A DNA stretch of 64,000 nucleotides, taken from the NCBI RefSeq assembly GCF_900465055.1, contig NZ_LS483250.1:310001-374000 (forward strand), written 5' to 3'. The notes under the pieces are model-generated. The model searched no databases. It worked only from the letters and a program-made list of their open reading frames with translations, and was not told where the DNA came from. Below are positions 18,076 through 28,512 of the stretch, piece after piece. Positions within the stretch are counted from its first letter, which is position 1. Every line of letters starts with the position of its first letter. A program made the translations under genes and the position numbers. This DNA comes from Moritella yayanosii (GTDB lineage: Bacteria; Pseudomonadota; Gammaproteobacteria; Enterobacterales; Moritellaceae).

Positions 18076-18149
18076 ACAAACTTGCTTTTTTCACTGCCCT
18101 GTAGGTGTATTTAACCGTTATTCTGTTCATTTTGATGAAGGGAATGACT

Positions 18150-19697
18150 ATGCCAACGGCACCTATATCTATGCGTAAATTAAAAGAGATCCTTAGACTC
18201 AAATACGGTTGTTCACTGAGCCATCGTCAAGTCGCTAAAAGTTTATCTATCTCCCCCTCAGTGGTATCTCGTTATGCCAATCGAGCAGCCCAAATGGGGA
18301 TCACCTCATGGCCGTTATCTGAGGAATGGGATGATGTGACTCTTCATCAAAAATTTCTGCACACTACCGTCAAAACCAATCCCCAAATCACCACCCCAGA
18401 TTGGTCGGTGATCCATCAAGAACTCAAGCCAAAAACAATGACTCTGCAATTACTATGGGAAGAATACAGAGAACGAAATAACAATAAATTCTATAGTTAC
18501 AATCACTTCTGCCGGCTATATAAGAAATGGCTTGGTTGTCAAAAACCATCGATGCGACAACAGCATAAGGCGGGTGAAAAACTATTTATTGATTACTGTG
18601 GGCCGACGATGAACATTATTGATCCTACAACCGGTGAAATTAAAACGGCACAAATTTTTGTTGCCGTGATGGGTGCCTCTAATTACACCTATGCAGAAGC
18701 CACGTGGACCCAAGGTCTAGAAAATTGGGTGATGAGCCACGCTCGCTGTTTCACCTTTTTAGGCGGTGTTCCTGAGCTCTTGATCCCAGACAACTTAAAA
18801 AGCGGTACAACCAGATCGTGTCGCTATGATCCCGATATTAACCCGACGTATTCACAGATGGCTGCGCATTATAATACGGTCATCGTGCCGGCTCGCCCTT
18901 ATAAACCCAAGGATAAAGCCAAAGCTGAAGTGGCTGTACAGATCGTAGAGCGCTGGATCATGGCCGCATTGAGGCATGAAGACTTTTTTTCTTTGCGACA
19001 ATTAAATATCCGGATCGAAGAATTGCTACTTGAACTCAATCAACGGGCCATGAAAGTGCATCCTGGTACGCGTCATTCACAATTTATTGCCATTGATAAG
19101 CCAGAATTGAAACCCTTACCCCTTGAACCGTATATCTATACCCAAGTGAAAATGGTGACTGTACATATCGACTATCACATTGATATAGAAAAGCATTATT
19201 ACTCTGTACCGCATTCACTGATAAAGAAAAAACTCGAAGCGCATATTACCGGTGAACTCGTCACAGTATACCATCAGGGAGAGTGTGTAGCGGTGCATCC
19301 TCGTTCTCACAAGATTGGTGGACACAGCACGCTTGATGCTCATATGCCTGTTTCACATCGAAAACAAGGGGAATGGTCACCGCAACGATTTGAGAAATGG
19401 GCGCAAGATATTGGCCCAAAAACAGAAGAGCTCGTCACTCTGTTAATGCAAGAAAGGCCACATCCTGAGCAAGCTTACCGCGTTTGCTTAGGATTGCTTG
19501 CGCTAGGTAAACAATACACAACACCGCGCTTAGAGGCTGCATGTGGACGCGCTTTACATACAGGAATAAGAAGATTAGCGGGTATCAAATCTATTCTTAA
19601 AAAAGGCCTAGATAACCAACCACTACCTGAACAACAGTTAGATCTATTAGCAGAAATAGAGCACAACAATGTGCGTGGCAATACGTATTATCATTAA
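18150..19697 (+). CDS. istA: IS21 transposase IstA
   Basis: A 515-residue transposase. It has an N-terminal helix-turn-helix (GCSLSHRQVAKSLSISPSVV), a DDE/rve catalytic domain with LFIDYCGPTMNI, PELLIPDNLKSGTT and KDKAKAEVAVQIVERWI, and a C-terminal Mu-type beta-barrel-like region (YYSVPHSLIKKKLEAHITG). The ATG at 18150 is chosen because AAGGGA sits 7-8 bases upstream. The frame is open from 18105, but without a good RBS. istB begins 10 bases after the stop. Confidence 0.95.
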   Translation: MPTAPISMRKLKEILRLKYGCSLSHRQVAKSLSISPSVVSRYANRAAQMGITSWPLSEEWDDVTLHQKFLHTTVKTNPQITTPDWSVIHQELKPKTMTLQLLWEEYRERNNNKFYSYNHFCRLYKKWLGCQKPSMRQQHKAGEKLFIDYCGPTMNIIDPTTGEIKTAQIFVAVMGASNYTYAEATWTQGLENWVMSHARCFTFLGGVPELLIPDNLKSGTTRSCRYDPDINPTYSQMAAHYNTVIVPARPYKPKDKAKAEVAVQIVERWIMAALRHEDFFSLRQLNIRIEELLLELNQRAMKVHPGTRHSQFIAIDKPELKPLPLEPYIYTQVKMVTVHIDYHIDIEKHYYSVPHSLIKKKLEAHITGELVTVYHQGECVAVHPRSHKIGGHSTLDAHMPVSHRKQGEWSPQRFEKWAQDIGPKTEELVTLLMQERPHPEQAYRVCLGLLALGKQYTTPRLEAACGRALHTGIRRLAGIKSILKKGLDNQPLPEQQLDLLAEIEHNNVRGNTYYH

Positions 19698-19707
19698 GGG
19701 AAATGGA

Positions 19708-20460
19708 ATGAAAACAATTTATAATCAACTGACTACGCTTGGTTTGTCCGGCATCAAAGACGCCCTCACATTACAGACGGAACAGCCGACGCATTACCGA
19801 GAACTCGCGTTCGAAGAAAGGCTAAGCTTACTGCTTGATAATGAGCTTAACGCACGTTCACAACGTAAAATAGCGCGCTTAACACGGCAAGCTAAATTCA
19901 GAGTTCATGCTGGCATAGAGCAGTTAGATTATCGTGCCAAGCGCAACCTGAATAAGTCACAGATCCGAACCTTGGCGCAGGGCGAGTGGTTGCGATTACA
20001 TCAAAATATATTGATCACCGGGGCAACAGGGTGTGGCAAAACATACCTTGCCTGTGCCTTCGGGCATCAGCATTGCCAACAAGGGCAAAGCGTATTTTAT
20101 TTTAGGCTGAAAGAACTACTCGAAAAAATGTTTTTTGCACAGGCTGACGGAACCTATCGAAAACTGATAGGAAAGTTAACCAATGCAGATTTACTGATCT
20201 TGGATGATTGGGGACTGGAGCCATTAAATGCACAGCAACGAAGCGATTTACTTGAACTGATTGATGCCCGATATGACAGTAAATCGACTTTAATTGCCAG
20301 TCAATTACCGCAAGAACATTGGTACAAAATGATCGGAGAATCGACGCATGCTGATGCAATTCTGGACCGACTGGTACATGGCTCGATAAAGATAGAATTA
20401 GAGGGCGAATCAATGCGAAAAATGACCAATAACTTGACTGATGGAGATCACTCAGTATAA
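19708..20460 (+). CDS. istB: IS21 helper ATPase IstB
   Basis: A 250-residue AAA+ ATPase related to DnaC. It has a Walker A ITGATGCGKTYLACAFG, a Walker B ADLLILDDWGLEP and an arginine-containing ILDRLVHGSIKIELEGESMR at the end. In IS21 it selects targets and stimulates IstA. The ATG at 19708 follows AAGGGAAATGGA, so it is preferred over earlier in-frame starts. Length is normal. Confidence 0.95.
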   Translation: MKTIYNQLTTLGLSGIKDALTLQTEQPTHYRELAFEERLSLLLDNELNARSQRKIARLTRQAKFRVHAGIEQLDYRAKRNLNKSQIRTLAQGEWLRLHQNILITGATGCGKTYLACAFGHQHCQQGQSVFYFRLKELLEKMFFAQADGTYRKLIGKLTNADLLILDDWGLEPLNAQQRSDLLELIDARYDSKSTLIASQLPQEHWYKMIGESTHADAILDRLVHGSIKIELEGESMRKMTNNLTDGDHSV

Positions 20461-20491
20461 ATTAAACCTAGCTCTACAGACGGAGAAAAAA

Positions 20492-20532
20492 GTGATCTCC
20501 ATGAATGTTATTGAGCGATCTCCTTCATGTTA
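20492..20532. repeat. Right terminal repeats of the IS21 element
   Basis: Two inverted copies of the terminal unit, GTGATCTCCATGAATGTTATT and a shorter GCGATCTCCTTCATGTTA, lie just inside the right end. They match in reverse orientation the array at 17950-18030. Confidence 0.7.
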
Positions 20533-20546
20533 ATACGCACTTTATG

Positions 20547-23500
20547 GGTTAATCGAGAAGGACTGTTATTTCCTGCTGGTCCTGTGACAGTCCCAAGAGA
20601 TCTACTTACGCCACTGGAAGTTTCGCAATTTACACTTGGTACGGTTGATTCTCTAGATGAATTTTTAACTAAGTCAAAATTAACCACATTGACTGACGAA
20701 GAGGTGGCAGACAAGATTGATGACGAGAAATTATTGCAACAGGAAAGCAATTGGCAGTTATATGTGAAGCATTGTGGCGATTTATATCAATACGTTTGTA
20801 ATAAAACGAATAGTGATTCAGCGTTAGCTTCATGTTACATCCAACCAGAATATTCTTTTGTCGTTAAATCAGAACAATCAACAGGTATGTCTACTAAAAT
20901 ATTGGAACTTTATGATTCAATTATCGCGAAAAAACCTGAGTTAGCTTTATTCAAAAGCTATGCTAGCCGTCAAATATGCGATTTTGACGATTGCATTAAA
21001 CCTGAAAAATCTACATATCTTCGTAACGGCCATTCAAGTAACTTATACGCATTGGCTGATGCCCAACGCGATGCATTAACTCATGCTCTTTGCATGCAAG
21101 ATGGGGATATTCTAGCGGTTAATGGCCCCCCTGGAACGGGAAAAACAACGTATGTATTATCGGTTGTCGCGTCCATGTGGGTCGACGCTGCGCTTAAACA
21201 GACGAATGCTCCGGTTATTTTTGCCGCATCGACGAATAATCAAGCCGTGACTAATATTATCGATGCTTTCGGTAAAGATTTCTCTGAAGGGGAAGGGCCT
21301 TTAAGTGGTCGTTGGTTGCCTGATATTAACAGCTACGGTGCATATTTTCCTTCTCGATCTCGTCAGGATGAAGCTCAGAAAAAGTTTCAAACCAAGACAT
21401 TTTTTGAGAGCGTCGAAGATTCAGATTATCTCGAACAAGCAGAGCACTTCTTTTTGGAAAAAGCCAAGCAAGTTTCTGATGCTGGTTCTGTTGAAGACAT
21501 TCGCCACTTCTTGCACTCACAATTAACATTCAAGCAATCTCAATTGAAAGAAATGGGAACCTTCTGGTCAGAACTGTGCCAAGTGCGTGAGCAAGTATTA
21601 GCTGAGATAGGTGAAAACCCTGAATTGACGCTTGGGGATTTAAAGCAATCATTATTAGACAGCGAACAGCTATCTCAGAACATGAGTCGCGATGGCATAA
21701 AATGGAAACAATTCTTAGCTTCTGAGTCATTTTGGTTAACGACGTTTAGCTGGATGAAATCAATTAGAAAAAAGAGAAATTTAAAGCGTGAATTATATCT
21801 TTCAGAACATTTGAGCAAAGATATTTTAGATTTGGTTATTAAACTAGATACAGATGACGTTGAGCAATTTTTAATTAATCAACAAAGTATAATAGACGCG
21901 CACTCTAAAAATTTGGCTAATGATTATAATAACAAACAATCACTATTAGTTAATCAAATAGAAATTGAACATAATTGGGTTACTCTCGCTCAGTCGTTAG
22001 ATGTACCAGTAACTACGGTACCTAGTTTTGATGTAGTAGATAAGCAAGCTGATACTCAAATACGCTTCGTCATGTTCAGATTAGCTGTTCATTATTGGGA
22101 AGCGAGTTGGTTAATTGAAAGTAAAAAACTTGGTAATGGTTTTAACGGATTAAAGAAAAAAACAGGAATGTCCACGGTTATACCTCGCTGGCAAAGGCGT
22201 ATGATGTTAACACCTTGCATTGTTTCGACTTTCCACTCTTTACCGTCTCTTATCACCGGCACTGCATTTAATGAAGGTAATTTCGAACAGGAACATATAT
22301 TTAACTTTATCGATTTATTAATCGTTGATGAGGCTGGACAGGTATCACCTGAAGTCGCTGGGGCAGCCTTTGCTTTAGCTAAAAAATCATTGGTGATTGG
22401 AGATATACACCAGATAGAGCCAGTACGTTCTATTACTGGTGCTATTGATGTCGGTAATTTGTTTGCTCAGAACATACTAACAACACGAGATGATTATGAC
22501 ACTGTCTTAAATAATGGCAGAAGTGTGGTGAGTGGTAGTGTGATGCATATTGCCCAATCAGCAAGTCGTTTTCAATATCAGGACAAGATGGAATCTGGTA
22601 TGTATTTGCGTGAACATCGACGCTGTTTTGATGAGATAATCATGTTTTGTAATGATCTTTGTTATAAAGGCGTACTGCTTCCGATGCGCGGTGGCGTGAG
22701 TAAAGATGTTGCTTATCCTGCCTTTGGTTATTTACATATTGATGGTAAAGCTGAACAACGAACAGGAGGTAGCCGTTTTAATTCGCTTGAGGCTGAGACA
22801 ATTGCAAGTTGGTTAGAGCAAAACCGAGAAAAACTTGAAGCTGAATATAACGATAAAGTTGAAAACATAGTAGGGATAGTTACGCCATTTAAAGCTCAGG
22901 TTAATGAGATTGAAAATCAATGTACAAAACTTGGTATCAAGGTCGGTAAGAACTCTGATGAATTAACGGTGGGTACGGTGCATGCACTCCAAGGCGCCGA
23001 ACGAAAAGTAATCATATTTTCGCCTGTGTATACAAGGCACAATAATGGTGGCTTTATTGATAGCTCTCAAAGTATGCTAAATGTCGCTGTTTCTAGGGCA
23101 AAAGATAGCTTTTTAGTGTTTGGCGATATGGATGTTATGGCCAGCTGCGCGTCCTCAGAACCCCGTGGTGTATTAGCTAAATACTTGTTTGATAAAGATG
23201 AAAATGAATTATTTTTTGTCGCTAAAAAAAGAAGTGATTTATTGAATTTATGTCGTGAGCCAAGATTAATTAACAATGCTAAAGAACATGATGAATATAT
23301 CATTGAGTTGTTAAGTGAAGTAAATACACAGATTACTATTGTGTCTCCTTGGGTGCAGTTAGCAAAGCTCGAATCTACTGGTATTCTAAATTCCATTAAA
23401 GCAACATTAGGCCGAAACGTAGTTATTAATTTTTATACTGACCGTCATTTTAATACAACTACTAATAACAAATTTGATGGTGAGAAAGAAAGAGTATTTG

Positions 23501-23787
23501 TTAGTTGTTGTGAGTATTTAGCGTCACTTGGAGTTTGTGTATCGATAATCAAAGGTGTTCATAGCAAGCTTATAATGGCCGATGGCTGCCATATAAGTGT
23601 AGGTTCATTCAATTGGTTTAGTGCCGTGAGAAGTGGTGTATATGCCAACATGGAAACGTCTTTTGTCTACACTGGTGAGCTAAAAAGTGAAATAAAGACT
23701 CAAATGGAATTTTTAAAATCGCGCGTTTATAAGGAATATCCGAATAAAGAAATAACCGCGATAGAAAGAGATAGTCTTACAGTTTAG
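20547..23787 (+). pseudogene. SF1 helicase with C-terminal PLD nuclease (Mokosh type II-like), 3' part separated by IS21
   Basis: About 1080 residues. There is an N-terminal region, then an Upf1/COG1112-like SF1 helicase: Walker A NGPPGTGKTTYVL (about nt 21123), Walker B LLIVDEAGQVSPE (about 22317), GDIHQIEPV, TVHALQGAERKVIIF and LNVAVSRAKDSFLVFGD. A C-terminal phospholipase-D-like nuclease motif follows, GVHSKLIMADGCHISVGSFNW (HxK...D...GSxN, about 23555-23617). The pairing of an RNA-helicase-like core and a PLD nuclease in one chain is that of type II Mokosh anti-phage proteins as I recall them; other helicase-PLD families exist. The open frame begins at 20527 inside the IS and could still express this part. 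Confidence 0.75.
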
Positions 23788-24045
23788 ATACGTAAAAGTT
23801 GGACGAAAATGGCTTGGTGTTATTACTCTAGTCGATAGTGATATCATTATATTTTGTAGGGGTAGTGAAGGGATCCATCTCGCACCCCACCCAATTACGC
23901 ATAATATGCGCAATGATTCAGTCTTTTGATTTGAGGAAAAATTAGCTATACCACATCACTTTGATAACGTACGTAATCCCACCTTTGCTGCCGTAGAGTG
24001 TAATAAAGCGGCTGACTAACATAGAGCCTAAAAGGACACTAAGCA
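23788..24045. other. Intergenic stretch after the helicase gene
   Basis: About 260 bases without a credible gene. A near-palindrome ATTACGCATAATATGCGCAAT occurs at about 23893-23913. It might be a protein-binding or recombination site but is not identifiable. An AAGGA box ahead of 24046 serves the next gene. Confidence 0.3.
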
Positions 24046-24672
24046 ATGAAAACCTATAGCTATGAGCACGGCGGCGAATTTGTAACAGCATTCGCAACCA
24101 AGCAGCAATATATTAACTCACTAGGGACACCGAAAGATCGTTTCAATAAATTACGGGCAGGTGAAGTTCAAAGGCACTGGCTTTATATTGGCAGCGACTT
24201 AAGGCAGTTTCTAATAGAAATATTCTTAATGATGAAAACGGCGGAACCGTGGGAAGCTATACAGGTCATCATCGAGGATAAGCAGCTAAATCTTGAAAAG
24301 TACGATGAGGAGCAACATGGAGAGATTAAGGCGCGGCTAGATAGTGTTTATAGCTTGATGGATGGTAAGTCTATAGCGTCTAAATGCCTATGGGAGGTTA
24401 GGCGAGGGATACATAGAGATTATCATGATCTTTGCTTTAATCGGGTTATGTTACCGCATCGGTTTACCCACGTAAGAGGTGACCTATATTTAGTCGTAAA
24501 CAAGCAAGGGAAGCCATTAGGTTACTTGGGCGAGCCGTTAAGCCATTCAGGGCTAAGGTTGCATCGCATAGAGGGCGTGGTCAAGTCTTGCGTAGCTACA
24601 GGGGCTAGGGATGAGATAGCTGTTGCTAAAAGTATTCTAAAGCGTATGGATATAACCGACGAAGTATACTAA
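24046..24672 (+). CDS. Unknown 208-aa protein beside the defence gene
   Basis: The ATG is preceded by AAAAGGACACTAAGCA, a good ribosome-binding site. The protein begins MKTYSYEHGGEFVTAFATKQ, and mixes acidic helices (EEQHGEIKARLDSVYSLMDG) with a basic C-terminal half (LPHRFTHVRGDLYLVVNKQG). No signal peptide, membrane segment or known motif is apparent. It stands alone between the helicase-PLD gene and the core-genome LysR gene, so it is likely part of the accessory region. I do not recognise the family. Confidence 0.6.
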   Translation: MKTYSYEHGGEFVTAFATKQQYINSLGTPKDRFNKLRAGEVQRHWLYIGSDLRQFLIEIFLMMKTAEPWEAIQVIIEDKQLNLEKYDEEQHGEIKARLDSVYSLMDGKSIASKCLWEVRRGIHRDYHDLCFNRVMLPHRFTHVRGDLYLVVNKQGKPLGYLGEPLSHSGLRLHRIEGVVKSCVATGARDEIAVAKSILKRMDITDEVY

Positions 24673-24905
24673 TCGGCACCTATTGTAGTGGTTGAACAAT
24701 CGGGTAAGTTACAATTTATTTTATAATCATAATCTTAATAGTTTATTCAAATAGAATAGGTGTATCTGACTCTATTACCCCTTAGCCAAAAATAGTGTTA
24801 ACAGCGCCCCAATATCAGCCCCTGCTAAGTTTGTCACTTGGCCAGTGAAGTGCTGACAGGTTGCCCAACAAGTACTTCAGAGACTGAAAACAAGTGTCTA
24901 TAGCA

Positions 24906-25817
24906 TTAACACAAGTGTTGAATCGCGTAATCGATAAAGACTCTGAGTTTTGTTGGCATATATTTGGTTTGAGCATATTGCAGTGCAATGATCCCCTGAT
25001 AATTACCCTTAATCGTCCAGTCACAGAGAACCTCTGTTACATCTCCTTTGCTTATTGCTTCCTGCACGACGAAGTCGGGGAAAATGCCGATACCCAAGCC
25101 GTTAATGACACCGTTTAGGCGCATCTGAGAATGGTTGACTGCGTAACGGCCAGAGACTGTAACGGTATGGGATTCGTCGCCTTTCACAAAATTCCAGATG
25201 TGGTCGGTTTCATTTTCTGCTAAATATAAGCAATCGTGTTGTTTTAATTGTTCAGGGTGGAAAGGAATACCCTTATCTTTTAGGTAATCAGGGCTTGCAC
25301 ATAACACTAAGTAGGTTTTAGCAATCTCTTTTAGCACCAAATTTTCATCCGGCTTATCCGTAAGCATAAAGGCGATATCGATACCGTGTTCAAAGATATC
25401 GATTGGCCCATCAATAGCACGCAGCTTCAGTTGAATCTGCGGATACAGCTGTAAAAATGGAACGACAAAAGGCTGTAGCACCACATTTAAAAATGCCTCA
25501 GGTGCCGCAACGGTGATTGAACCTGCGGGTTTAGTATGTTCGATACTTGATATTTCAACAACTTGCTTTGCAGCATTAACCATAGGGACACATTGATCGT
25601 AAATCTTCTTTCCCGCTTCGGTAATGATCAGTTTTCTGGTCGTGCGTTCAAACAGTTTAACGGATAAGGCTTGCTCAAGCCGGGTAATGGTTTTACTCAG
25701 TGCAGAAGGGGTGACATTTATTTTCTTTGCTGCTGCAGTAAAACTGCCCTCCTGAACAACGAGAGTAAAACTAGCCAAGTCGGGTAATAAGGCGATCAGT
25801 TTGTGAAATATCATCAT
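24906..25817 (-). CDS. LysR-family transcriptional regulator
   Basis: A 303-residue LysR protein: N-terminal winged helix-turn-helix (DLASFTLVVQEGSFTAAAKK, then VTPSALSKTITRLEQALSVKLFERTTRKL), followed by the periplasmic-binding-like effector domain. It is transcribed away from kbl-tdh, with about 160 bases between the starts, the usual geometry for a LysR regulator of its neighbour. It may control threonine/glycine metabolism or only itself; the effector cannot be read from the sequence. The start could be any of the clustered ATGs at 25817 and 25814. Confidence 0.9.
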   Translation of the reverse strand: MMIFHKLIALLPDLASFTLVVQEGSFTAAAKKINVTPSALSKTITRLEQALSVKLFERTTRKLIITEAGKKIYDQCVPMVNAAKQVVEISSIEHTKPAGSITVAAPEAFLNVVLQPFVVPFLQLYPQIQLKLRAIDGPIDIFEHGIDIAFMLTDKPDENLVLKEIAKTYLVLCASPDYLKDKGIPFHPEQLKQHDCLYLAENETDHIWNFVKGDESHTVTVSGRYAVNHSQMRLNGVINGLGIGIFPDFVVQEAISKGDVTEVLCDWTIKGNYQGIIALQYAQTKYMPTKLRVFIDYAIQHLC

Positions 25818-25977
25818 TCTATTTGTGCCTGTGTTTCACTAATGTTGTTCCATCTACAGGGATAATAGTCTTATATGGGATCAATTAGAATAGCGTCACA
25901 GTATAAATTATTTCATGGCTTGTTCGGCTGTTCTTAATAACAAGTTGTTTCAAATAAAGTTAAAAAGGAATATTTAC

Positions 25978-27168
25978 ATGACTTCTACATTCTACAATCA
26001 GATCCGTAAGCAGTTAGAACAAACTAAAGCTGATGGCCTTTATAAACACGAACGAGTGATCACTTCAGCCCAAAATGCCAACATTCAAGTGGCAGGTAAT
26101 GAAGTTGTTAACTTCTGTGCGAACAACTATTTAGGTTTGGCTAATCATGCTGATTTAATTGCGGCGGCACAATCAGGTTTAGAAAGCCACGGTTTTGGTA
26201 TGGCGTCAGTACGCTTTATCTGTGGTACCCAGGACAAACATAAAGAATTAGAAAGTAAGATCAGTACTTTCCTCGGTATGGAAGATACTATCTTGTATAC
26301 GTCTTGCTTTGATGCAAATACGGGTTTATTTGAGACGTTATTAAGTGCAGAAGATGCCATTATCTCAGACGAACTAAACCATGCGTCAATCATTGATGGT
26401 GTACGTCTATGTAAAGCAAAACGCTTCCGTTACAAAAATAACAACATGGCATCACTAGAAGAACAGCTGATTGCGGCCGATGCTGCAGGTGTTCGCCACA
26501 AGTTGATCGCAACGGATGGTGTATTTTCAATGGACGGCGTGATCGCTAACCTAAAAGGCGTTTGTGATCTTGCAGACAAATATAACGCACTGGTGATGGT
26601 TGATGATTCACATGCGGTTGGTTTTGTTGGTGAAGGCGGTCGTGGTACCCCTGAACATTGCGGCGTTATGGATCGTGTGGATATTATCACCGGTACATTA
26701 GGTAAAGCATTAGGCGGCGCGTCAGGCGGTTACACATCAGCTAAAAAAGAAGTAGTTGATTGGTTACGTCAGCGTTCACGTCCATACTTATTCTCCAACT
26801 CGGTTGCCCCTGCGATTGTGGCTGCATCAATTCGTGTTATCGACATGATGGCAGAAAGCCATGAATTACGTGCCAAAGTTAAATCTAACGCTGAACATTT
26901 CCGCCGTGGCATGAGCGCAGCTGGTTTTACACTGGCAGGTGCTGACCATGCAATTGTACCGGTAATGATTGGTGATGCGGCACTGGCTGCTGAAATGTCA
27001 GAGCGTTTATTAGCGGAAGGAATTTATGTTATCGGTTTCTCTTTTCCAGTGGTTCCACATGGTAAAGCACGTATCCGTACGCAAATGTCAGCAGCGCACA
27101 GCGTAGAACAAATTGATATTGCCATTGCCGCATTTACCCGTATCGGTAAAGATCTTGGCATCATCTAA
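25978..27168 (+). CDS. kbl: 2-amino-3-ketobutyrate CoA ligase
   Basis: A 396-residue PLP enzyme of the alpha-oxoamine synthase family that converts 2-amino-3-ketobutyrate and CoA to glycine and acetyl-CoA, the second step of threonine breakdown. Visible are [13 protein letters not shown], the DDSHAVGF aspartate region and the PLP lysine in [11 protein letters not shown]. The ATG at 25978 ([15 protein letters not shown]) follows AAAAAGGAATATTTAC and gives the length of the E. coli enzyme; the frame is open further upstream but the extension (from 25915) is not family-like. It is followed by tdh. Confidence 0.96.
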   Translation: MTSTFYNQIRKQLEQTKADGLYKHERVITSAQNANIQVAGNEVVNFCANNYLGLANHADLIAAAQSGLESHGFGMASVRFICGTQDKHKELESKISTFLGMEDTILYTSCFDANTGLFETLLSAEDAIISDELNHASIIDGVRLCKAKRFRYKNNNMASLEEQLIAADAAGVRHKLIATDGVFSMDGVIANLKGVCDLADKYNALVMVDDSHAVGFVGEGGRGTPEHCGVMDRVDIITGTLGKALGGASGGYTSAKKEVVDWLRQRSRPYLFSNSVAPAIVAASIRVIDMMAESHELRAKVKSNAEHFRRGMSAAGFTLAGADHAIVPVMIGDAALAAEMSERLLAEGIYVIGFSFPVVPHGKARIRTQMSAAHSVEQIDIAIAAFTRIGKDLGII

Positions 27169-27179
27169 ATAGACAATTA

Positions 27180-27236
27180 ATTAAGCTTCGAAGTACCTAG
27201 TACCTACTATCGAGAGTCTAAGTATTGAAGCTTAAT
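27180..27236. other. Inverted repeat between kbl and tdh
   Basis: ATTAAGCTTC (27180-27189) and GAAGCTTAAT (27227-27236) form a perfect 10-bp stem with a loop of 37 bases, 28 bases before the tdh start. No T-run follows, so it is more likely an mRNA processing or stability element, or a control of tdh translation, than a terminator. Confidence 0.45.
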
Positions 27237-27263
27237 ATCATCGAGACAAGTGGATTTAAGAAA

Positions 27264-28289
27264 ATGAAAGCACTAGCAAAATTAAAACCTGAACCAGGTA
27301 TTTGGATGACAGACGTGGAAAAGCCAACGCTTGGCCACAATGACCTGTTAATTAAGATCCGTAAAACCGCGATCTGTGGTACCGATATCCATATTTATAA
27401 CTGGGATGAATGGTCACAAAAAACCATTCCAGTACCTATGGTTGTTGGTCACGAGTATGTGGGTGAAGTTGTTGGTATTGGCCAGGAAGTTCGTGGTTTC
27501 ACATTAGGTGATCGCGTTTCTGGTGAAGGTCACATTACCTGTGGTCACTGTCGTAACTGTCGTGCCGGCCGTACCCATTTATGTCGTAATACGATTGGTG
27601 TTGGTGTTAACCGTGAAGGCGCATTTGCTGAATACTTAGTTATTCCGGCATTTAATGCATTCAAACTACCCGATGATATTTCTGATGACATGGCGGCTAT
27701 TTTTGATCCGTTTGGTAACGCAGTACACACTGCGTTATCATTTGATGTGGTTGGTGAAGATGTATTAATCACCGGTGCTGGTCCAATCGGCATCATGGCT
27801 GCGGCAGTATGTAAGCACGTTGGTGCACGTAATGTTGTGATCACTGATGTGAATGAATACCGTCTTGATCTTGCGCGTAAAATGGGAGTTACTCGTGCGG
27901 TGAACGTCACCAAAGAGTCACTGAAAGACGTGATGGACGAGCTTAAAATGACTGAAGGCTTCGATGTTGGCCTTGAAATGTCAGGTGTGCCATCTGCATT
28001 TCGCGATATGCTAGACAAGATGAACCATGGCGGTAAAATTGCTATGTTGGGCATTCCACCAAATGATATGAGCATCGAATGGGGCAATGTTATCTTTAAA
28101 GGTTTAGTGATTAAAGGTATTTACGGTCGTGAAATGTTTGAAACTTGGTATAAAATGGCAGCATTAATTCAGTCAGGTTTAGACCTAACACCAATCATTA
28201 CACACCACTTCCCAATTGATCAATTCCAAGAAGGTTTTGATATTATGCGTTCAGGCATGTCAGGTAAAGTGATCCTTGATTGGGAATGA
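27264..28289 (+). CDS. tdh: L-threonine 3-dehydrogenase
   Basis: A 341-residue zinc-dependent alcohol-dehydrogenase-family enzyme that oxidises L-threonine to 2-amino-3-ketobutyrate with NAD+. It shows the catalytic zinc region ([27 protein letters not shown]), the structural zinc motif with four Cys ([15 protein letters not shown]) and a Rossmann motif ([16 protein letters not shown]). The ATG at 27264 ([12 protein letters not shown]) gives exactly the family length; the longer in-frame start at 27225 (TTG) is not family-like. It forms an operon with kbl. Confidence 0.97.
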   Translation: MKALAKLKPEPGIWMTDVEKPTLGHNDLLIKIRKTAICGTDIHIYNWDEWSQKTIPVPMVVGHEYVGEVVGIGQEVRGFTLGDRVSGEGHITCGHCRNCRAGRTHLCRNTIGVGVNREGAFAEYLVIPAFNAFKLPDDISDDMAAIFDPFGNAVHTALSFDVVGEDVLITGAGPIGIMAAAVCKHVGARNVVITDVNEYRLDLARKMGVTRAVNVTKESLKDVMDELKMTEGFDVGLEMSGVPSAFRDMLDKMNHGGKIAMLGIPPNDMSIEWGNVIFKGLVIKGIYGREMFETWYKMAALIQSGLDLTPIITHHFPIDQFQEGFDIMRSGMSGKVILDWE

Positions 28290-28452
28290 TAAAAACATAA
28301 GATCTACCCAGAGGTACTTGGCTTAATGTCTACTCAAGCCCTCGACGGTATTAGCTAAAAACGTGATTTGTGTAGTATATTTAATTTAAGAAAAGTAAAT
28401 AGTCGATTATATAGCTATTTACGTAACATTGGATTGCTTTAATTAACAACTC

Positions 28453-28470
28453 AGCTTACACTTGTACGCT
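28453..28470. promoter_or_regulatory. FabR/DesT-like operator upstream of the desaturase gene
   Basis: AGCTTACACTTGTACGCT is an imperfect palindrome (AGCnTACA...TGTACGCT) that closely resembles the FabR operator found ahead of fabA/fabB and desaturase genes in gammaproteobacteria. It lies 43 bases before the desaturase ATG, where a repressor would block the promoter. No other strong palindrome lies nearby. The regulator assignment is by motif resemblance. Confidence 0.6.
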
Positions 28471-28512
28471 GTTATTAATGAAACTACTTCATCAGACTTT
28501 AGAGATAGTATT

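Larger units (their letters stand above)
17936..20539 (+). mobile_element. IS21-family insertion sequence, 2604 bp, with 7-bp target duplication
   Basis: Ends are TGCATATTAAC at the left and, as complement, TGCGTATTAAC at the right, giving the TG...CA termini of IS21 elements. The bases CTTTATG are present on both sides (17929-17935 and 20540-20546). The element carries istA and istB and has multiple terminal repeats. It lies inside a helicase-nuclease gene; joining 17935 to 20547 restores that gene's frame (CCT TTA TGG). The element looks complete, with intact transposase and helper genes, so it may still be active. Confidence 0.93.

Noticed and set aside
23893-23913. ATTACGCATAATATGCGCAAT as a possible dif/Xer site
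   Set aside because: It shares the ATAAT core but not the XerC half-site or the spacing of known dif sequences; no partner or integrated element is visible.
27545-28087. A 180-codon minus-strand frame in tdh
   Set aside because: Antisense of a strongly conserved gene; composition follows the codon structure of tdh.
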